From the NCBI RefSeq assembly GCF_002104995.1, contig NW_024468409.1:1-23647 (forward strand): 23,647 nt of DNA, read 5' to 3'. Under the pieces are notes generated by a model. That model was given only the letters and a program-made list of their open reading frames with translations, made no database searches and was not told the DNA's origin. Of the stretch, positions 19,283-23,647 are shown in pieces; the stretch's first letter is position 1; the number at the start of each line of letters is the position of its first letter. Position numbers and translations under genes: made by a program. Source of the DNA: Linderina pennispora. Taxonomy: Eukaryota > Kickxellomycota > Kickxellomycetes > Kickxellales > Kickxellaceae.

Positions 19283-19937
19283 ATGTCTTCCAGCGACAAG
19301 CCTTCTGACCCCATGCCCATTCCGGCACACCGCCGCAACACGTTCACCGGGTGGCCGGGAACGTTCTTCACTCCCATGGCTACTGCGCGCCCCAACGGGA
19401 CCATGGGAATGTCGCCCTCCAGCGGCATGCCGTCGGGGAGCACGGCCCACTCATTCTCGGGCCAGCCAGCCATGGCCAGCTCGCCGCCCAGCGATCAGGC
19501 CATGTCGGCGTTCTCGGGCATCGGCCTGTTCCGCCGGTTCTCGGCATCGGCAGCCAGCGGTGGCCCCCCTCCCAACCAGGTACGTTGTGGGTTTCTTGAG
19601 CCATGTTTACCAGCGCATGTACTTGGTGTTCAGCTAATTAACAAGCACATCCTGTAGCCACTCCAGCATCCGGTTGACCAGGCGCAGCATCTGCACGAGG
19701 CGTTTCCGGCCAGCGACTTTGGATTCCGTAAGTTGGGAAAAAAGCCCAGTCTTGTATGGCAGGTTGTATTGCAAATGAGGCCCCTCACTAATCCCGTATG
19801 TTGCCTGCGTATTCTAGACAAGGATCAGCATCCAAGGTCCAAGATCCTGAGCGAGGTCCGCGAGCACGACGATCCTCCCAGCCGGCCTGACTCGCGTATG
19901 CGCAACCTGATGCTGTCTGGTCCAGTTTATGATCTAG
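19283..19937 (+). CDS. Small conserved-looking fungal Ser/Pro-rich protein, three exons
   Basis: No function is known to me. Exon 1 (19283-19579) encodes MSSSDKPSDPMPIPAHRRNT, FTGWPGTFFTP, Met/Ser/Pro-rich text and GIGLFRRFSASAASGGPPPNQ. Intron 1 is 19580-19657 (GTACGT donor, GCTAAT branch, TGTAG acceptor); exon 2, 19658-19727 (HPVDQAQHLHEAFPASDFGF); intron 2, 19728-19817 (GTAAGT, CACTAATC, CTAG); exon 3 from 19818 (HKDQHPRSKILSEVREHDD, RPDSRMRNLMLSG). Deleting one C at 19922-19923 gives the ending LSGQFMI and TAG 19935-19937; otherwise the frame runs on to 20050 through sequence without coding character. The layout (RR..FxGWP near the N-terminus, GLFRRFS in the middle, a short MxxLMLxGxF end) resembles small phosphorylatable fungal proteins seen widely but poorly characterised. 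The RRFS motif fits a basophilic kinase site. Confidence 0.6.
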
Positions 19938-20464
19938 GCCAGGACACGCCATCTTCTTGTTCGCTGCCTTCCATCTTTCCATGTAGTTTTATGATCATGT
20001 CCGCATCCAAAAGCCACTCTAAAAACGATCAAGGGCGGACATGTCGTTAGTCACTCGAGCGAGTACTGAAAAAGGTTTTCTCTTTTTTTGTGTGGCAAAT
20101 AAACAACCCTCACCCCTCATCCCAGGACGTCGTGACCTTAGCATACCCGGTTGAATGTGCCAATCGCCCTGTGCCGAGGCAAAGGGCCCTACCGCTGCAG
20201 CGGCATTGGCAAAGAAATGGACCGGGTGGTGTGATAATGTGCGGGACACATAGAAGCAGCGACGTCAGAATGCGTCGCTGTGCACATCGGCTAATTTCCA
20301 AAATGCGATTCTGACAAACCCCTACCGGCAGTTCCGAGGGGATGTGGCCTTTCGCAGCTTCCACACAGCAAGAACCCGGACCCTCCAGTGCTACCTGTGC
20401 TCCGGGGCAGCAGACACGGCCAGATCAGGCGCAGAACGTGATTTCGCTCTGAATTGCGGCGAAA

Positions 20465-20471
20465 TTACTAA
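20465..20471 (+). promoter_or_regulatory. TTACTAA, Yap1-type oxidative stress element
   Basis: TTACTAA is a standard binding site of the AP-1-like factor Yap1/Pap1. It lies about 100 bases before the TATA box and about 215 before the start of thioredoxin reductase, a classic Yap1 target in yeasts. The match is exact but short, so binding is inferred. Confidence 0.4.
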
Positions 20472-20563
20472 TCACTCCAGCTGCGCGGGCATTTTACACG
20501 ATCCAACTTTCTCCAATGGCACTGAGGCTTTTGTGGGGGGACCGATTCTCAGCATCTTCTCAG

Positions 20564-20570
20564 TATAAAA
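20564..20570 (+). promoter_or_regulatory. TATA box of the thioredoxin reductase gene
   Basis: TATAAAA about 115 bases before the start codon at 20684, followed by a CT-rich leader. Sequence and distance are those of a TATA-containing, stress-inducible fungal promoter. Confidence 0.6.
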
Positions 20571-20683
20571 CTCTGGCTATGTTTCTCGCAAGCCTCCGTC
20601 GCCCACTACATCTCGCTTTTTCTTCCTCACTCTCCTCTATCTCTCACCATAGACAGTTTCTCTCACACACAGCAATTCTCAAA

Positions 20684-20749
20684 ATGCACGCCAAAGTTGT
20701 AAGTACCCTGCTGAATGACCAAAGGAAGCGGGATTTGCCAGAGATTCGG

Positions 20750-20803
<54 letters not shown>

Positions 20804-21821
20804 CTAATGCAGACATTGTCTCGTTTTCTAGATCATTGTTGGTTCCGGTCCCGCTGGACACACTGCAGCTATCTACGCAGCGCGGGCAAACCTCGAGCCG
20901 GAGATGTTCGAGGGCATGATGGCCGGCGGTGTGGCGCCCGGTGGACAGCTGACGACGACCACGGACGTCGAGAACTTCCCCGGGTTCCCCGCGGGCGTGA
21001 TGGGCGGCGAGCTGACAGACAAGTTCCGCGAGCAGTCGGAGCGGTTCGGCACCAAGATCCACACGGAGACGATCACGCGCGTGGACCTGTCGTCGCGGCC
21101 GTTCAAGCTGTGGCGCGAGTACGCCGACGGCCCCGAGGACAAGCCCGACACGTGCGATGCGCTGATCATTGCCACCGGAGCGACAGCCAAGCGCCTGTTC
21201 ATTGCCGGCGAGGACACGTACTGGCAGCGGGGCATGTCTGCGTGTGCTGTGTGCGACGGCGCTGCGCCGATCTTCCGCAACAAGCCGCTGGTGGTCGTTG
21301 GCGGCGGCGACAGCGCCTGCGAGGAGGCGACGTTCCTGACCAAGTATGCCAGCCATGTCTATCTGGCCTGTGCGTCGCGACGCGCTGGCGTGCCTCTGAT
21401 ATCATGGCCAAGCGGGCCATTGCCAACCCCAAGATCACCGTGCTGTGGAACACCCACGTGACTGAGGCCAAGGGCGACGGCGACCTGCTCAGCCATGTTG
21501 TGCTCAAGGACGCCAAGACCAACGAGACGCGCGAGCTCGAGGTCTCGGGTCTGTTCTATGCCATCGGCCATACCCCCAACACTGCCTTCCTCAGCGGCCA
21601 GCTCGAGACCGACGAGTCCGGCTACCTGCTGGTCCAGCCCGGCACCTCGCTGACCAACATCAAGGGTGTCTTTGCTGCCGGCGACGTCCAGGACAAGCGC
21701 TACCGCCAGGCCATCACTGGCTGCTGGCTCCGGCTGCATGGCTGCTCTCGACGCCGAGAAGTACCTCGAGGAGCTCGAGGCCGAGGAGCGCGAGAAGAAG
21801 GAGAAGGACAAGCAGCAAGCT
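20684..21821 (+). CDS. TRR1: Thioredoxin reductase (NADPH), low-molecular-weight type
   Basis: FAD enzyme that reduces thioredoxin with NADPH. Exon 1 (20684-20698) encodes only MHAKV. The intron at 20699-20831 (GTAAGT donor, CTAG acceptor) contains a CAG run and joins to [19 protein letters not shown], the FAD-binding GxGxxG. Next come [30 protein letters not shown], the redox-active CxxC in [16 protein letters not shown], the NADPH-binding [51 protein letters not shown] and [20 protein letters not shown]. Two or more frame breaks lie at about 21370-21392 (between ASHVYL and [10 protein letters not shown]), and one extra T near 21722. The end is unsettled: after KEKDKQQA at 21821 a GTAAGC suggests a last intron with a tiny terminal exon, since continued reading to 22202 lacks coding character. 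A TATA box and Yap1-type site lie upstream. Confidence 0.93.
20756..20803 (+). repeat. (CAG)14-CAA-CAG microsatellite inside intron 1 of thioredoxin reductase
   Basis: Fourteen CAG triplets (20756-20797), then CAA and CAG, within the first intron, about 30 bases before the acceptor. The unspliced message is open in this frame and would read as polyglutamine, but the 133-base intron is not a multiple of three, so retention would destroy the FAD-binding frame. Confidence 0.9.
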
Positions 21822-22525
21822 GTAAGCGTCCAGCCGACTTTCTGCGGGCTTTTTTTTTCTAATACATGTCTTCATTTAATCTCGGGAGGAACAGGCCTCC
21901 TGGCCTTGGGGGAAAGTAATAAGCGGGGTGTGGCGATCCGCCGCCTATTGGTAGTGGCGGAAACTGCGAGCTCTAGTCGGCGGGGGCTACTAGCAGACGC
22001 GAGGCAGGGCTCTGCGCTTGCACGCGCTGGCTGTCTCTTCACTGGGCAGTCCTGGCAGCTGCAGTGTGACGACGGCCGAGAGCAGAGTATGCTACAGCCA
22101 GCGCCCAATTCTGCGCTTTCTCCAGGCGCACAGATGCCCTGGCTGCCCCGATGGGCGACAGCTCCGTCGAATCACAGGGCGGTGGGCAGAGGCGCTCCGT
22201 GACTGTTTTTCAAATGCACATGAATGCCTTCTGGCCTGCTCAGCAAGCAGGCGCCCTCAAAGTCACTCGGAGCAAATCCAAACTGCCAGCCCCAAAGCTG
22301 GCCCGCGCCGCACGCCGCCTATTGGGCTCGTCCCAACAATTTTTCCTCGCCCTGGGTTTGTTATCGCTCCATGCAGAGCTGATATCGCGTCCGCCGTATA
22401 AATTGCAAACGGACGCCCGACGGCCGCTCCCCGAGTTTCCTCTTCACCGTTCTTCTTGCATCTTCTTCTCCTCCCCTCCTTTTTACTTTTTTCTCTTAAC
22501 TCCTTAAGGAAAAAAAACACACAGA
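21822..22525. other. Region between thioredoxin reductase and the ADP/ATP carrier
   Basis: About 700 bases. It probably holds a terminal intron or 3' untranslated region of thioredoxin reductase at the left (T-run and CTAATAC near 21850-21866) and the carrier promoter at the right. The plus frame continuing to 22202 shows compositional rather than protein-like sequence. No RNA gene or repeat is seen. Confidence 0.4.
22397..22403 (+). promoter_or_regulatory. TATA box of the ADP/ATP carrier gene
   Basis: TATAAAT about 123 bases before the start codon at 22526, followed by a strongly CT-rich leader (22440-22500). Position and context are nearly the same as for the TATA box of the thioredoxin reductase gene. 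Confidence 0.55.
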
Positions 22526-23435
22526 ATGTCCGAGTCCAAGAACAACGCGCTATGTCCTTCGTCGCGGATCTGGCCGCTGGTGGTATCTCCGCCGGTGTGT
22601 CGAAGACCATCGTCGCCCCCATCGAGCGCGTCAAGCTGCTGCTCCAGGTCCAGGCCTCGTCGGACCAGATTGCTGCTGACAAGCGCTACAAGGGTATCAT
22701 GGATGCCTTCCGCCGTATCCCCGCCGAGCAGGGTGTCGGTTCGTTCTGGCGCGGTAACCTGTCGAACGTCATCCGTTACTTCCCGACCCAGGCTCTGAAC
22801 TTTGCCTTCAAGGACAAGTACAAGGCCATGTTCCCCAAGTACAGCCCCAAGACCGACTTCTGGAAGTTCTTCGGTGCCAACATGGCGTCGGGCGGTATGG
22901 CTGGAGCCACCTCGCTGCTGTTCGTGTACCCTCTTGATTTCGCGCGTACCCGCATGGCTGTCGACATCGGCACTGGCGCCAACCGTCAGTTCACCGGTCT
23001 CGGTAACTGCATCTCGACCATCTACAAGAAGGACGGCATGGGCGGTCTGTACCAGGGCTTCGGCATGTCGGTCGCCGGTATCATTGTCTACCGCGCTGCG
23101 TACTTTGGTGGTTACGATACTCTCAAGCAGGTTGTGTTCGGCAACAACAAGAACCCGAACTTCTTCGCTTCGTGGCTGGTTGCCCAGACCGTCACTGTCG
23201 TTGCCGGTCTCATCTCGTACCCTCTGGATACCGTCCGTCGTCGTCTCATGATGCAGTCGGGCCGTGCCGAGAAGCTGTACTCGGGTCCCTTCGACTGCCT
23301 GCGCAAGCTGTACCAGGAGGCTGGTATGAAGGTGTTCTTCCACGGTGGTCTGTCCAACATCATCCGCGGTACGGTGGTGCTCTGGTCCTGGTCTTCTACG
23401 ACCAGCTCCAGAAGTGGATGGGCATCAAGAACTAA
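22526..23435 (+). CDS. AAC: Mitochondrial ADP/ATP carrier
   Basis: Inner-membrane antiporter exchanging cytosolic ADP for matrix ATP. The ATG at 22526 gives MSESKNNA; one base is missing near 22547-22551 and reading resumes with [20 protein letters not shown]. The three mitochondrial-carrier repeats each carry their PxD/ExxK/R signature: [20 protein letters not shown] and [10 protein letters not shown]. Other carrier-specific segments are [40 protein letters not shown] and [19 protein letters not shown]. Near 23375 one base is missing after NIIRGT; the frame then gives [20 protein letters not shown] and TAA at 23433-23435. About 302 residues, no intron. The nucleotide-carrier hallmark is RRRLMM here instead of the usual RRRMMM. 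Codon use is strongly biased to C-ending codons, as expected for a highly expressed gene. Confidence 0.94.
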
Positions 23436-23647
23436 ATCGCCTAATCTTGTCACTTTTATGCTGTTCTGCAATATATCCCAACTCCAAAAACGCCCTAGGT
23501 AAAATTTTTGCTGCTCCACGCATCACCGTAAGCACGCCATTGTGGCATGCACGAACTGTCTTTGTGACTGCGATTGGGGATCAGATCAACGGCGGCTGAT
23601 AATCAGAGACACACGCCACCTGCTGGCATCACCCATGTGCCCAGTGT

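Larger units (their letters stand above)
19938..20683. other. Intergenic region and thioredoxin reductase promoter
   Basis: About 745 bases without a supported gene. It contains a Yap1-type element at 20465-20471 and a TATA box at 20564-20570, both placed correctly for the downstream thioredoxin reductase. After the TATA box the sequence becomes a CT-rich leader (20600-20660). The left part may hold the 3' untranslated region of the small Ser/Pro-rich gene. Confidence 0.5.

Noticed and set aside
20516-21862. 448-residue plus-strand frame with polyglutamine
   Set aside because: It reads through intron 1 and the wrong frame of thioredoxin reductase, and shows family sequence only in the middle part after an indel. 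It is not a polyQ protein.
22504-23343. 279-residue minus-strand open frame
   Set aside because: Antisense to the ADP/ATP carrier; it is open only because C-ending codons on plus avoid stops on the other strand.

Overview
The window is nuclear DNA of a fungus. Genes are close together on both strands, GC-rich at third codon positions, and interrupted by short GT-AG introns of about 75 to 185 bases with CTAAC-type branch points. A Kre2/Mnt1-type mannosyltransferase, a Pho84-type phosphate transporter and a low-molecular-weight thioredoxin reductase point to Fungi. A clear NELF-B (COBRA1) homologue, which the model yeasts lack, argues against an ordinary yeast and fits an early-diverging lineage. 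The overall style suggests Kickxellomycotina, but that placement is inference.

Layout from left to right: the 3' end of a UDP-glucose 4-epimerase gene (+); a small AGTRAP-like membrane protein (+); an ER-type CUE-domain protein (+); a HIT hydrolase (+); an unrecognised Arg/Ser- and poly-His-rich protein (-), divergent from an RBM25-like splicing factor (+); NELF-B (-); about 1.1 kb with no convincing gene; a phosphate:H+ symporter (+); a probable RasGEF protein with a MIT/TPR-like N-terminus (-); a secreted, Kex2-processed tandem-repeat protein (-); a GT15 alpha-1,2-mannosyltransferase (-); a small conserved-looking fungal Ser/Pro-rich protein (+); thioredoxin reductase (+); and the mitochondrial ADP/ATP carrier (+).

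The most unusual locus is 14269-16829 (-). It encodes a signal peptide, a Pro/Val-rich region and seven units of about 68 residues, each preceded by Lys-Arg-Asp, in the order A-B-A-B-A-A'-B. Each unit is itself two related halves of about 34 residues. This is the architecture of a Kex2-processed repeat precursor that would release a family of near-identical secreted peptides. I know of no described family with this unit. The neighbouring GT15 enzyme acts in the same secretory route, but adjacency alone does not show a functional link.

Single-base frame breaks interrupt most of the recognisable conserved genes (epimerase, AGTRAP-like, CUE, HIT, RBM25, Pho84, RasGEF, repeat protein, Trr1, AAC). 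NELF-B, the GT15 gene and the RS/His gene read cleanly. So many broken housekeeping genes in 23 kb are best explained by uncorrected indel errors in the assembly rather than by pseudogenes, and coordinates below give the whole intended gene. Gene functions are otherwise mixed; I see no metabolic cluster.
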